Shown: positions 41,230 to 50,280 of the stretch, piece after piece
Layout: each line of letters opens with the position of its first letter
Numbering within the stretch: position 1 is the stretch's first letter
Source of the DNA: Comamonadaceae bacterium
GTDB taxonomy: Bacteria > Pseudomonadota > Gammaproteobacteria > Burkholderiales > Burkholderiaceae_C
Direction: 5' to 3'
Assembly: GCA_947453965.1 (NCBI GenBank)
Contig: CANGIQ010000003.1
Location: 110,328-174,327, forward strand
DNA length: 64,000 bases
Program-made: the position numbers and the translations under genes
Notes under the pieces: model-generated
Database searches by the model: none
The model's input: the letters and a program-made list of their open reading frames with translations, nothing else
What the model was told of the DNA's origin: nothing

Positions 41230-42479
41230 TTGTGCTCTGCCGGTGCGCTTGCGTTGGTGGGTGCAGGCGTGTGTTGCTTGCTTTCTTCTTGGGCATTGCG
41301 GAATTCACGCGCTAACAACAGGCTGTTGTCTTTGACCACCAACTCGCCGGCTTGCAGTCCGCTGATGACCAGCACTTCTTGCATTCCTTCGTAACCGAGT
41401 TTGACCAAGCGCGGTTCAAAGGTACCGGGTTCGGTTTGCACATAGGCCCAATGTTCGGTGCCGCGCAATTGCACGGCACTGGCGGGCACCAACACGCCCG
41501 CCGTGAGCTTGCGCTCAATCTTGGCGGTGCCCAGCATTTCGGCTTTGAGCAAGCGTTGCGGGTTGTTGATCACGGCCCGCACTTTGATGGTCCGTGTGTT
41601 GCTGTCGATGAAGTCGCCAGTGGCCGCGACTTTGGCCTGAAAGCTTTGGCCAGGGAAGTTGGGCAAGACAATGCCAATGGAGGTGCCTGGCTTGAGCGAA
41701 GCGACATCGTTTTCGTGCGCATCAATTTGCACCCACAGCGAGGTCGGATCGGTGACCACGATCAAGGCGGGCGAGCCGGGACCGCCTTGGTCCGGGCGCA
41801 CTTCCAAGCCTGCGCTCAGGTTGCGCTCGACGATGACACCGGGCACGGTGGACGACAAGCCCAGTTGTTGGTCCACACCACTGGCGCTGCCGTACATGCT
41901 GGTGCGCGCGTGGGCACGGGCCACCTCGGCTTGTGCGCGGGCCGCATCGGCCTCGGCTTGTTCCAGGTCTTTGCGCGACACAATGCCGGCCTCAAAGAGC
42001 TCGCGCTGACGCGTCAAGGCGCGTGCGTTGAGTTGTGCGTCGGCTTGCGCTTTGGCGGTGTCGGCTTGTGCGGCACCAAACTCCGGCGACGCCAAGGTGG
42101 CCAGCACCTGGCCTGCTTTCACACTTTGTCCAATGTCGGCGTTGAGTTTGAGCACGCGGCCTGCAAAGGCGGGATAAATGCGGTGTGTGCGCTCTTCATT
42201 CCACACCAAGCGCGCAGGCAGCTCGATGGTGACGCTTTGTGCGGCAACCGCAGGCGCGGTGGTCAGCAGTGCAAGCTGGGGATGACCGGCCGGAAAGCGC
42301 AGTTGCTCGCCTTGCACGATCGGCAGAGGAGCGGGTGGGCGCACAGGCGGTGTTTGGTTGTTCAAGGTGTAGCCGATCACCAGCAGGGCGACGACGCCAG
42401 CGATCGCGCTGTAGCGACGCGCGGGCGTGCTCAAAAGACCTTGGGCGGTGACGAGGAGTTTGTTTTTTTCTGGGGACAT
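41226..42479 (-). CDS. RND efflux periplasmic adaptor, CzcB/HlyD family
   Basis: A 417-residue membrane-fusion protein linking the RND pump to the outer-membrane channel. A single N-terminal hydrophobic segment (YSAIAGVVALLVIGYTL) serves as anchor. The lipoyl halves (AFAGRVLKLNADIGQSVKAGQVLA and, later, SSTVPGVIVERNLSAG) flank a helical hairpin from about 140 to 200, and the beta-barrel and membrane-proximal domains follow (LWVQIDAHENDVASLKPG). The C-terminus is rich in Ala, Pro, His and Glu but has no long His-rich metal tail. It lies 12 bases after the channel gene. Confidence 0.88.
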   Translation of the reverse strand: MSPEKNKLLVTAQGLLSTPARRYSAIAGVVALLVIGYTLNNQTPPVRPPAPLPIVQGEQLRFPAGHPQLALLTTAPAVAAQSVTIELPARLVWNEERTHRIYPAFAGRVLKLNADIGQSVKAGQVLATLASPEFGAAQADTAKAQADAQLNARALTRQRELFEAGIVSRKDLEQAEADAARAQAEVARAHARTSMYGSASGVDQQLGLSSTVPGVIVERNLSAGLEVRPDQGGPGSPALIVVTDPTSLWVQIDAHENDVASLKPGTSIGIVLPNFPGQSFQAKVAATGDFIDSNTRTIKVRAVINNPQRLLKAEMLGTAKIERKLTAGVLVPASAVQLRGTEHWAYVQTEPGTFEPRLVKLGYEGMQEVLVISGLQAGELVVKDNSLLLAREFRNAQEESKQHTPAPTNASAPAEHK

Positions 42480-42491
42480 GGTGTGTGTGTC

Positions 42492-43820
42492 TTAGCGCGT
42501 GGCGCTTTGAAGGTGTGCGGTGCGCAATTGCCAAGCGGTATGGGCTTTGGCGTATTCGGCACGGGTGAATGCGGCCTCGATCAAGGTGCTGCGCAGGGTA
42601 CGGCGGGCATCGAGCAGATCGGTCAAAGACGAGGCGCCTTTGGCATAGGCCAGCTCGGCTTGTTCGGCCACACGGCGCGCGCGCGGCACGATGTCTTTTT
42701 CGTACAAGTGTTCACGCTGGGTGGCGGCATGCCATTCTTCGAGCAAGCGCTGTAAATCGGCGCGTGCATCCAGCTTGGTTTTTTCATACAAGTCTTGGGC
42801 TTGCACGCGCTGTGCTTGGGCGCGGCCAATTTCACCTTCATAGCCATAACCCCATTGCAGCGGCACCGAGAAGCGCAGCTCCATGCTGCGCCGCGATACC
42901 CGTGGGTCGTGGTCAAGGCTGCTGCCCAGCGTCACATCCGATTTCTTTTGGGCCAAGGCCAAATCGAGCGCGGCTTGTGCGGCTTGCACACGTTCTTGTG
43001 CTGCAATCACGTCGCTGCGTTGTTCGACCCACGCTTCTTCAATGGTGTGGGTGTTGCGCGTGCTTTGCAGTGCGGGCCAATCGACCTGAATTTGCCAGGT
43101 GGGCAAGGCAATGCGCAAGTTGGTGAGTTGCCCAAGCTGCAGCACCGCGCGCTGCTGATCGAGCTGCGCGCTGTGGCCATCGGCTTGGGCGCGTTGGGCT
43201 TCAATTTCCAAGCGCGCGGTGTCTTGTGCAGACAAGTCGCCGGCTTTCAAGCGCAGGCTGGCACTTTTAGCCAGCTGCATAGCGCTTTGCGACAGGGCTT
43301 GCATTTCGCGGTTGCGCTCCAAAGCGGCGAGCAAATCAAAGTAGGCGCTGGCAGCGGCCAGCTGCTGCATGATGACGGTGTCTTGCAAATCGGCGTTTGC
43401 GGCATTGGCCTGTGCGTTGGCGCCTTGGGTGCGCAACTGGCGTTTGTTGCCGCGCTCCCAGGTCCAGTCAATGCCGCCGGACTTGTCGATGTTTTTTTGT
43501 CCAAAAGGACCCGGGCCAACGCCTTGGTTGCCGTTGACGCCATTGTCCAAATACATTTGGCTGGTTTTGGCGGTCAACACCGGAAACGGTGCACGGTCCG
43601 CTGCCAACACATCGGACTTGGCGGCTTCCAGTGATTGACGTGACAAGGACACGTCGAAGTTGTTGCGGGCAGCCTCTAGCACTTGGGCCAGCCCCAGGGT
43701 TTCCGTTTTGTTTTGCGCGTGGGCCAGGCCGCCGCACAGGCCCAAGGCGAGGGCGGTGGTCAAGGCAGCGGTTCGCAGCTGCACAGGCAGGCGAGGACGC
43801 AGGTTCTGTCGTATGCTCAT
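42492..43820 (-). CDS. Outer-membrane channel of the RND system, TolC/CzcC family
   Basis: A 442-residue outer-membrane factor with a signal peptide ending at AHAQ (about residue 36). Two repeats of coiled-coil helices with LEAARNNFDVSLSRQSLEAA (near residue 47) and AWVEQRSDVIAAQERVQAAQ (near 260) are typical of TolC-like proteins. No lipobox Cys follows the signal peptide, so it is not a lipidated channel, unlike some family members. It is the first gene of the czcCBA-like operon and is divergent from the response regulator gene with 59 bases between start codons. Confidence 0.86.
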   Translation of the reverse strand: MSIRQNLRPRLPVQLRTAALTTALALGLCGGLAHAQNKTETLGLAQVLEAARNNFDVSLSRQSLEAAKSDVLAADRAPFPVLTAKTSQMYLDNGVNGNQGVGPGPFGQKNIDKSGGIDWTWERGNKRQLRTQGANAQANAANADLQDTVIMQQLAAASAYFDLLAALERNREMQALSQSAMQLAKSASLRLKAGDLSAQDTARLEIEAQRAQADGHSAQLDQQRAVLQLGQLTNLRIALPTWQIQVDWPALQSTRNTHTIEEAWVEQRSDVIAAQERVQAAQAALDLALAQKKSDVTLGSSLDHDPRVSRRSMELRFSVPLQWGYGYEGEIGRAQAQRVQAQDLYEKTKLDARADLQRLLEEWHAATQREHLYEKDIVPRARRVAEQAELAYAKGASSLTDLLDARRTLRSTLIEAAFTRAEYAKAHTAWQLRTAHLQSATR

Positions 43821-43833
43821 GCTGCGTTTATCG

Positions 43834-43859
43834 CTGACGCTGCCTGACCAACTCCTGAC
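43834..43859. promoter_or_regulatory. Candidate response-regulator site: three CTGAC direct repeats
   Basis: CTGAC occurs at 43834, 43844 and 43855, steps of 10 and 11 bases, in the 59-base interval between the divergent efflux and regulator genes. Repeats spaced one helical turn apart are typical of OmpR-family operators. Short and by-eye, so only suggestive. Confidence 0.35.
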
Positions 43860-43879
43860 TCTCCTGGTGTGACCAAAAC

Positions 43880-44566
43880 GTGCGAATTTTGCTGATTGAA
43901 GACGATGCCGTGTTGCAAACGGTCATGCTGCGCAGCCTGAGCGATGCGGGCCATCGCGTGGACGCGGCTGGGCATCTGCAAGAGGCCGCGCATTTCTGGC
44001 AAGTTCAAGCCTATGACGCGGTGCTGCTAGACCTGAATTTGCCCATGAATGGGCAAACCCACGCGGCCCAAGGCAGTGGCTTGCAGCTGTTGCGCGATGC
44101 GCGCCGCCGTGGCGATCGCACCCCGGTGATGGTGTTGACAGCACGCAACCGCACCGACGAACGCATTGCGGGGCTCGATGCGGGGGCCGACGACTATTTG
44201 GGCAAGCCCTTTGATTTGGAAGAGGTCGAGGCCCGACTGCGCGCGCTGGTGCGCCGCAGCCTGGGCGCGGATGATGTGGTGCGCGTGGGACGTCTGGAGT
44301 TGCAACGCAAGAACCGCCGCATTCTCGTCGAGGGGGCCGATTTGGCTTTGCCCGCACGTGAGTTCGAAGTGTTGTGGGAGTTGATGACGCCCCCTGGGCG
44401 CGCCGTCAGCAAGCGCGTGCTGTCAGACAAGCTGTCGACTTTTGACGAAGCGCTGGGCGACAACGCGCTGGAGGCATTTATTTCCCGTTTGCGCAAAAAG
44501 CTCACGGACAGTGGCGCCTCCATCCGGACCTTGCGCGGCATTGGTTATTTATTGGAAGAGGCATGA
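43880..44566 (+). CDS. OmpR-family response regulator, probably controlling the adjacent metal efflux operon
   Basis: A 228-residue transcription factor. The receiver domain has the acidic pocket IEDD (7-10), phospho-acceptor Asp51 in LLDLNLP, Thr87 in LTARN and Lys109 in LGKPFD. The winged-helix domain follows (LPAREFEVLWELM to RTLRGIGYLLEE). Between LNLP and SGLQLL there are about nine extra residues (MNGQTHAAQ) compared with relatives such as QseB, lengthening the beta3-alpha3 loop. It starts with GTG at 43880. Its stop overlaps the kinase start by four bases. Divergent placement from the czcCBA-like genes suggests it regulates them, as CzcR does. Confidence 0.88.
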   Translation: MRILLIEDDAVLQTVMLRSLSDAGHRVDAAGHLQEAAHFWQVQAYDAVLLDLNLPMNGQTHAAQGSGLQLLRDARRRGDRTPVMVLTARNRTDERIAGLDAGADDYLGKPFDLEEVEARLRALVRRSLGADDVVRVGRLELQRKNRRILVEGADLALPAREFEVLWELMTPPGRAVSKRVLSDKLSTFDEALGDNALEAFISRLRKKLTDSGASIRTLRGIGYLLEEA

Positions 44567-45972
44567 ACCCCCAGCCCCTGCACACCAAGCCCTCACTGCG
44601 CAACCGCTTGTTGCGCCATGTGTTGGTGCCGCTGGCCATCACTTGGTTGCTGGGGTCGGCGTTGGTGGTGGGCATTGCGTCCTATTTCACACAACAGGCG
44701 TTTGACCGCGCTTTGCTGGATGACGCGTACTTGGTCGCCAGCCATGTGCGGCGCACCGCCGAGGTGGGCGTGGGCGGCCTAGAGTTGAGCCTGTCGCCGC
44801 AAGAGATGCGAACGGTGTTGTTTGACCAAACCGAGTCCTTGTTTTTTGCTGTGTTGCGTCCAGATGGCTCGCTGCTGGCAGGGCATGCAGGCCTGCATCC
44901 CACCCTGTTGGATCCGAAGGTGGCGCCGCACTTTGATGCCATCGATTATCAAAACCGCACCCTGCGCAGTGTGACGATTCATCGTGACCAACCGGCCGAT
45001 TTTTATGTGGTGATGGCCCAAACCACCACCAGCCGAGACCGCATGGTGCAACGCTTGTTGGCGTTTTCGATTGCACCTCAAATTTTGTTGTTGATTTGGC
45101 TTGCCGCATGGTTGCAGCGGGCCATCGAAAACGATTTGGCACCCTTGGTGGCGCTGGAGCAAGCGCTTGAGCGGCGTGATGCGCGTGACCTCACGCCGCT
45201 GCCGGTGTCGGCCAGCACGCGTGATGTGCAACGCTTGGGGCAAGCCATCAATGCCCTGTTGGGTCGCATTGCCAACAGCGTGCAAGCGCAGCGCGAGTTC
45301 TCAGGCAATGTGGCGCATGAATTGCGCACACCGCTGGCTGGCATCAGGGCTTTGGCCGATTACGGGCTGCGTCACCGTGACCCCCAGGTCTGGCGTGAGC
45401 AGCTCGAAGGTATCGCACAAAGCCAAGAGCGGGCCAGCCACTTGGTCGACCAATTGTTGGCGCTGGCGCTGGCCGATGAGTCGCAACACACCTTGGTGCA
45501 AGAGCCCGTGGCTTTGGATGTTTTGGTGCGTGATGCGGTGATTCGCTTTTTGCCACGCGCGGATGCCGTCCACGTGGACTTGGGCGCGCGCGGGGTGGAG
45601 CAGCCCGTGCATGTGTTGGGCAACGATGCGCTGATTGAGGGCGTGTTGAACAACCTGCTCGACAACGCCCTGCGTTATGGTCTTGCCGCGCAGGGCGAAC
45701 GGCGCATCACTGTGTCGGTGGTGGATGCGCCGCAAGCGGTGGTGTTGTCGGTGAGTGACAACGGCCCTGGCGTGTCGCGTGAGCAATTGCACAAGCTCAG
45801 CCAGCGCTGGGTGCAGGGCTCGGCGGGCGAGGCGCTCAAAGAGGGTTCGGGCTTGGGCTTGGCGATTGTGAATGAATACCTTCGTTTGCTAAATGCTCGG
45901 GTGGCCATGCAAAACGAAGAGCCCACGGGTTTGCGTGTGAGCGTGACCTTCCACAAACCGCCTGCGGGCTGA
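44563..45972 (+). CDS. Membrane sensor histidine kinase partner of the response regulator
   Basis: A 469-residue two-span histidine kinase. The first membrane helix is about 22-44 and the second about 166-184, leaving a periplasmic domain of roughly 120 residues with the FFAVLRPDG strand, like the sensor domain of TctE/QseC-type kinases. The H-box has His252 (NVAHELRTPLAG). The ATPase domain has N-box NNLLDNALRYG, G1 VSDNGPGVS and G2 GSGLGLAIV. Length and order are standard. It is co-translated with the regulator. The signal may be a metal, judging by the neighbours; there is no clear metal-binding motif in the sensor domain. Confidence 0.9.
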   Translation: MNPQPLHTKPSLRNRLLRHVLVPLAITWLLGSALVVGIASYFTQQAFDRALLDDAYLVASHVRRTAEVGVGGLELSLSPQEMRTVLFDQTESLFFAVLRPDGSLLAGHAGLHPTLLDPKVAPHFDAIDYQNRTLRSVTIHRDQPADFYVVMAQTTTSRDRMVQRLLAFSIAPQILLLIWLAAWLQRAIENDLAPLVALEQALERRDARDLTPLPVSASTRDVQRLGQAINALLGRIANSVQAQREFSGNVAHELRTPLAGIRALADYGLRHRDPQVWREQLEGIAQSQERASHLVDQLLALALADESQHTLVQEPVALDVLVRDAVIRFLPRADAVHVDLGARGVEQPVHVLGNDALIEGVLNNLLDNALRYGLAAQGERRITVSVVDAPQAVVLSVSDNGPGVSREQLHKLSQRWVQGSAGEALKEGSGLGLAIVNEYLRLLNARVAMQNEEPTGLRVSVTFHKPPAG

Positions 45973-45975
45973 CGC

Positions 45976-46017
45976 GCCGGTGGTGATGGGGATGCCATCA
46001 CAGGCCACCAGCGTTTT
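45976..46017 (+). terminator. Probable terminator after the two-component genes
   Basis: An outer stem 45976-45983 with 46005-46012 (one mismatch) and an inner stem 45984-45989 with 45995-46000 are followed by a four-T run. It lies just after the kinase stop and before mnmG. Confidence 0.5.
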
Positions 46018-46123
46018 GTGGCTTTTGGGCCAAGCCCAGCCGTGCAGCGCAGGCCACTTGTAAAATCGCCCCCTGCCAGGCAGGGCGGCCCACAGCCCCT
46101 GCATCCCCAAAGATTGGTTGTTT

Positions 46124-48136
46124 ATGTTGTATCCCCAAGAGTTTGATGTCATCGTTGTTGGCGGTGGCCATGCGGGCACCGAGGCCGCGTTGGCGGCGGC
46201 GCGCATGGGTGCGAAAACCTTGCTGCTGTCGCACAACATTGAAACCTTGGGTCAGATGAGCTGCAACCCCTCGATTGGCGGCATCGGCAAAGGCCATTTG
46301 GTCAAAGAGGTGGACGCCCTGGGCGGGGCTATGGCGCTAGCGACCGATGAGGGGGGCATTCAGTTCCGTATCTTGAACAGCTCCAAAGGCCCTGCCGTGC
46401 GCGCCACCCGTGCACAGGCGGACCGCATTTTGTACAAGGCGGCGATTCGCCGCATGCTGGAAAACCAGCCCAATTTGTGGCTGTTCCAGCAAGCGGTGGA
46501 CGACTTGATGGTGGAGGGCGACCGCGTGGTGGGTGCTTGCACCCAAGCGGGCATCCGATTCCGCAGCCGCACCGTGGTGCTGACGGCGGGCACGTTCTTG
46601 GACGGCAAGATTCATGTGGGCCTGAACAACTACGCCGGTGGGCGCGCCGGGGATCCGCCAGCGGTCAGCCTGTCGGCCCGACTCAAAGAGCTCAAGTTGC
46701 CCCAAGGTCGACTGAAAACAGGCACACCACCGCGCATTGACGGCCGCACGATTGACTTCAGCCAGTGCACCGAGCAACCCGGTGACGGTGTACCAGGCGG
46801 CTTGCCCGGCGAGGTGCCGGTGTTCAGCTTCATGGGGCGTGCGTCCATGCACCCGCAACACATGCCGTGCTGGATCACCCATACCAATGCCCGCACCCAC
46901 GACATCATCCGCTCCGGCTTTGACCGCAGTCCCATGTTCACCGGCAAGATCGAAGGCGTGGGCCCGCGCTACTGTCCGAGCGTGGAAGACAAGATCAACC
47001 GCTTTGCCGACAAAGACAGCCACCAAATTTTCTTGGAGCCCGAAGGCTTGACCACGCACGAGTACTACCCCAATGGCATCAGCACCAGCTTGCCGTTTGA
47101 CATCCAGTACGAGCTGGTCCGTTCGATGAAGGGCTTGGAAAATGCTCACATCATCCGCCCTGGTTACGCCATCGAGTACGACTACTTTGACCCGCGTGCC
47201 TTGAAGCGCAGCTTTGAAACCCGCGCTATTGGGGGCCTGTTTTTTGCCGGTCAAATCAACGGCACCACCGGTTACGAAGAAGCGGCGGCGCAAGGTTTGT
47301 TCGCGGGCATCAACGCGGCCTTGCAGTGCCGCAGCTTGGCCGGTGCGGCCAACGACTTCGGCGGCGCTTGGACGCCGGGTCGCGACCAAGCTTACTTGGG
47401 CGTGTTGGTGGACGACCTGACCACCAAGGGCGTGACCGAGCCTTACCGCATGTTCACCAGCCGAGCCGAGTTCCGTTTGCAACTGCGCGAAGACAACGCC
47501 GACATGCGGCTGACCGAGTTGGGGCGCCAAATGGGCTTGGTGGATGACGCCCGTTGGGAGGCGCTCAACCGCAAACGCGATGCTGTTTCACGTGAAACAG
47601 AGCGCCTCAAATCGATTTGGGTGAGCCCCCGTAACCTGGCAGCAGCCGAGGCCGAGCGCGTGTTGGGCAAAGCCATTGACCGCGAATACAACTTGGCCGA
47701 TTTGCTGCGCCGCCCCGATGTGAGCTACCAGGGGCTGATGTCCTTGGAGGGTGCGAAGTACCAAAACCAAGAGCTGGCTGACGGCCTGGTGGGGGATGAG
47801 GTTTCACGTGAAACAAGCCGCGCCATCATTGAGCAGATTGAAATTACAGCCAAATACTCGGGCTACATCGACCGTCAACGCGACGAGGTGGAGCGTGCGG
47901 CCCATTACGAAAATCTCAAGCTGCCCGAAGATTTGGACTACAACCAAGTCACCGCCCTGTCGTTTGAGGTGCGTCAACGCCTGAGCCGCCAGCGGCCCGA
48001 GACCTTGGGTCAGGCCTCGCGCTTGTCGGGCATCACACCTGCGGCCATCTCTTTGTTGCTGATTCACTTGAAGCGCTCGCGCGTCAAGGGCTTTGCCCAA
48101 GAGGCAGTCGCCAGCAATTCGACCGAGGCCGTCTGA
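46124..48136 (+). CDS. mnmG: tRNA uridine-5-carboxymethylaminomethyl modification enzyme MnmG (GidA)
   Basis: A 670-residue FAD enzyme partner of MnmE. The FAD motif is [19 protein letters not shown] near the N-terminus; the family segment [17 protein letters not shown] follows, and the C-terminal helical domain binds MnmE. The start is ATG 46124 (MLYPQEFDV); a TTG at 46118 is in frame but less likely. Length is slightly above the usual 630. Two perfect or near-perfect parS sites are embedded in frame, encoding VSRET at two places. It heads the operon running through rsmG toward parA and parB. Confidence 0.95.
   Translation: MLYPQEFDVIVVGGGHAGTEAALAAARMGAKTLLLSHNIETLGQMSCNPSIGGIGKGHLVKEVDALGGAMALATDEGGIQFRILNSSKGPAVRATRAQADRILYKAAIRRMLENQPNLWLFQQAVDDLMVEGDRVVGACTQAGIRFRSRTVVLTAGTFLDGKIHVGLNNYAGGRAGDPPAVSLSARLKELKLPQGRLKTGTPPRIDGRTIDFSQCTEQPGDGVPGGLPGEVPVFSFMGRASMHPQHMPCWITHTNARTHDIIRSGFDRSPMFTGKIEGVGPRYCPSVEDKINRFADKDSHQIFLEPEGLTTHEYYPNGISTSLPFDIQYELVRSMKGLENAHIIRPGYAIEYDYFDPRALKRSFETRAIGGLFFAGQINGTTGYEEAAAQGLFAGINAALQCRSLAGAANDFGGAWTPGRDQAYLGVLVDDLTTKGVTEPYRMFTSRAEFRLQLREDNADMRLTELGRQMGLVDDARWEALNRKRDAVSRETERLKSIWVSPRNLAAAEAERVLGKAIDREYNLADLLRRPDVSYQGLMSLEGAKYQNQELADGLVGDEVSRETSRAIIEQIEITAKYSGYIDRQRDEVERAAHYENLKLPEDLDYNQVTALSFEVRQRLSRQRPETLGQASRLSGITPAAISLLLIHLKRSRVKGFAQEAVASNSTEAV
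47583..47600. promoter_or_regulatory. parS: parS site 1 (perfect)
   Basis: The 16-base palindrome TGTTTCACGTGAAACA (47584-47599) is the canonical ParB-binding parS sequence, extended here to 18 bases by flanking C and G. It lies inside mnmG, where it encodes VSRET in frame. ParA and ParB genes follow within 4 kb. Confidence 0.93.
47800..47815. promoter_or_regulatory. parS: parS site 2 (one end mismatch)
   Basis: GGTTTCACGTGAAACA keeps the whole 14-base palindromic core and differs from consensus only at the outer first base. It is 216 bases after site 1, in the same reading frame of mnmG, and again encodes VSRET. Confidence 0.9.
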
Positions 48137-48810
48137 TGCATCCCTTGCTGCCAGCCCTGCAAAAAGGGCTCGATGATCTGGGCTTGTCCTTGACCGATGA
48201 CCAGCAAACCAAGCTGCTGGATTACATGGACTTGATTGCCAAATGGACCAAGGTCTACAACCTCACGGCGGTGCGTGACGCGCAGGAAATGCTCACCCAC
48301 CATCTGCTCGACAGCTTGGCGGTGATTGCGCCGCTGCGTCGCGAGTTGGCGGCCTTGGTGCAAGACGCTGCGGCTCAGACGGCGAACGCCCAACCTCGCT
48401 TCAGCCTGTTGGATGTGGGCGCCGGCGCCGGCTTGCCCGGCATTGTGATTGCCATCACCTGCCCCGAGGTGGCGGTGACCTGTGTGGATACGGTGGCTAA
48501 GAAGGCGGCGTTCATCCAGCAAGTGGCCGCTACGCTGAAGCTGTCCAATCTCAAAGGTTTACACGCGCGGGTCGAGACCTTGACCCAGCCCTACGATGTG
48601 GTGTGTTCCCGCGCTTTCGCCTCCTTGCTCGACTTCACCACTTGGTCTAAAGCGGCTTTGGCGCCACACGGTGTGTGGATGGCGATGAAGGGCAAACATC
48701 CAGACCAAGAGCTGGCCGTGCTGCCCCAAAATGTGAAGGTGTTTCACGTGGAACAGCTCCAAGTGCCTGGTCTGGATGCCGAGCGCTGCATCATCTGGAT
48801 GCGCGGTTAA
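48136..48810 (+). CDS. rsmG: 16S rRNA (guanine527-N7)-methyltransferase RsmG (GidB)
   Basis: A 224-residue methyltransferase that modifies G527 in the 530 loop; loss often gives low-level streptomycin resistance. The SAM motif is LLDVGAGAGLPGIVIAI (about residue 94), and the early motif KWTKVYNLTAVRD is diagnostic. The start ATG overlaps the mnmG stop by one base (TGATG). A third parS-like site lies near its 3' end. The length is normal (about 205-225). Confidence 0.95.
   Translation: MHPLLPALQKGLDDLGLSLTDDQQTKLLDYMDLIAKWTKVYNLTAVRDAQEMLTHHLLDSLAVIAPLRRELAALVQDAAAQTANAQPRFSLLDVGAGAGLPGIVIAITCPEVAVTCVDTVAKKAAFIQQVAATLKLSNLKGLHARVETLTQPYDVVCSRAFASLLDFTTWSKAALAPHGVWMAMKGKHPDQELAVLPQNVKVFHVEQLQVPGLDAERCIIWMRG
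48740..48755. promoter_or_regulatory. parS: parS site 3 (one mismatch)
   Basis: TGTTTCACGTGGAACA differs from the canonical parS at one position (G for A at the 12th base). It is inside rsmG, about 0.9 kb after site 2, in a different reading frame relation (it codes for VFHVEQ), so protein conservation does not explain it. Confidence 0.85.
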
Positions 48811-48840
48811 ACTTCTTGCTCTTCAAAAACAGAGATTTCC

Positions 48841-49455
48841 ATGTTCGGTATCGCGGACTACGGCGCATTCGTCGTGGCCATCATCATTTTTTTAGCCATT
48901 CCTGGCCCCGGTAACTTGGCCTTGCTCACCGCCACAGGCAAGGGCGGTGTGCGCGCTGGCATGGCCGCCACCCTGGGGGTGATCGCGGGTGATCAGGCCT
49001 TGTTGTGGATGGCGGTGGCCGGCGTTTCCGCCTTGTTGACGACCTACCCCGCCGCTTTTGTGACGGTGCAATGGTTGGGTGCGGTGTACTTGGTGTGGTT
49101 GGGCGCGAAGTTGCTGGGCACCAAGATGGGCGATGCGCCGGTGCTGGAGCTTCAGCCGCATCATTACTTGCGACAGGCGATGGTCATCACGCTGTTCAAC
49201 CCCAAGGCCATTGTGTTTTACATGGCGTTCTTTCCTTTGTTTGTGGACCCCTCCGTTCACCAAGGCTTGCTGACTTTTGCCGCCATGGCGGCCACCATTG
49301 CGGTGCTGACGTTTGGGTACGGTTTGGTCCTGGTGTTGTTGGCTCATTTCTTGGCGGCGCGGGTTCGCGGCAGCGCCTTGGCCACTTCGGTGCTGAACAA
49401 AACAGCAGGCTTGTTGCTGGTTGTTTTCGGCCTCAAGCTGGCTTTGTCTAAATAA
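48841..49455 (+). CDS. LysE/RhtB-family amino-acid exporter
   Basis: A 204-residue inner-membrane protein with about six hydrophobic helices. The N-terminal signature IPGPGNLALLTATGKGGVRAG and the central FNPKAIVFYMAFFPLFVDP are diagnostic of the LysE/RhtB superfamily, which exports amino acids or their derivatives. The substrate is not readable. It lies 30 bases after rsmG and 27 bases before parA in the same direction, so it is probably in the operon, an unusual guest between rsmG and parA. Confidence 0.88.
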   Translation: MFGIADYGAFVVAIIIFLAIPGPGNLALLTATGKGGVRAGMAATLGVIAGDQALLWMAVAGVSALLTTYPAAFVTVQWLGAVYLVWLGAKLLGTKMGDAPVLELQPHHYLRQAMVITLFNPKAIVFYMAFFPLFVDPSVHQGLLTFAAMAATIAVLTFGYGLVLVLLAHFLAARVRGSALATSVLNKTAGLLLVVFGLKLALSK

Positions 49456-49482
49456 TTTTTCTCTCTTTCACGAAAGCACCCC

Positions 49483-50280
49483 ATGGCCAAAATCTTTTGC
49501 GTTGCAAACCAAAAAGGTGGCGTCGGCAAGACCACCACCACGGTCAACTTGGCCGCCGGTTTGGCCAGCGTGGGCCAGCGCGTGTTGATGGTGGACTTGG
49601 ACCCCCAGGGCAATGCCACCATGGGCTCGGGCATCGACAAACGCCAACTTACGCTCTCGGTCTACGACGTGTTGCTGGAGTCGGCCAGCATTGCCGAGGC
49701 GTGCGTGCGCAGCAATTGGGGCGATGAAGGCAGCCGGGCCAAAGCCGCTACCTACGATGTGCTGGGCGCCAACCGAGACCTGGCCGGTGCCGAGGTGGAA
49801 ATGGTGGAGTTGGACCGCCGTGAAAACCGACTCAAAGAGGCCCTGGCCCAGGTGGCCGGTGAGTATGACTTTGTGTTGATCGATTGTCCGCCTTCGCTGT
49901 CTATGCTCACCCTGAACGGTTTGTGTTCGGCCCATGGGGTGATCGTGCCCATGCAGTGCGAGTACTTTGCGCTCGAGGGTTTGACCGATTTGGTCAACAC
50001 CATCAAGCAGGTGCATGCCAACCTGAACCGAGACCTCAAGATCATTGGCTTGTTGCGCGTCATGTTTGATCCTCGCATCACCTTGCAACAACAGGTGAGC
50101 GACCAACTCAAGGACCACTTTGGCGACAAAGTGTTCAATGCCGTGATTCCCCGCAACGTCCGCTTGGCCGAAGCCCCCAGCTATGGTCTGCCTGGCGTGG
50201 TGTTTGACCCGTCTGCCAAAGGCAGCCAAGCTTTCGTGGAATTTGCCCAAGAAATGGTGGCTCGCGTCAACACGTTGTGA
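49483..50280 (+). CDS. parA: Chromosome partitioning ATPase ParA (Soj)
   Basis: A 265-residue deviant-Walker ATPase. The P-loop NQKGGVGKTTTTVNLA (residues 8-23) has the signature first Lys, followed by switch I in VDLDPQGNAT and Walker B-like FVLIDCPPS. It has no N-terminal helix-turn-helix extension, so it is the short chromosomal type. ParA moves ParB-parS complexes after replication. Its stop overlaps the following hydrolase GTG start by four bases. Confidence 0.96.
   Translation: MAKIFCVANQKGGVGKTTTTVNLAAGLASVGQRVLMVDLDPQGNATMGSGIDKRQLTLSVYDVLLESASIAEACVRSNWGDEGSRAKAATYDVLGANRDLAGAEVEMVELDRRENRLKEALAQVAGEYDFVLIDCPPSLSMLTLNGLCSAHGVIVPMQCEYFALEGLTDLVNTIKQVHANLNRDLKIIGLLRVMFDPRITLQQQVSDQLKDHFGDKVFNAVIPRNVRLAEAPSYGLPGVVFDPSAKGSQAFVEFAQEMVARVNTL

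Noticed and set aside
41352..42755. 467-residue plus-strand open frame
   Set aside because: Antisense to the adaptor and channel genes, which have clear family features; composition is shadow-like.
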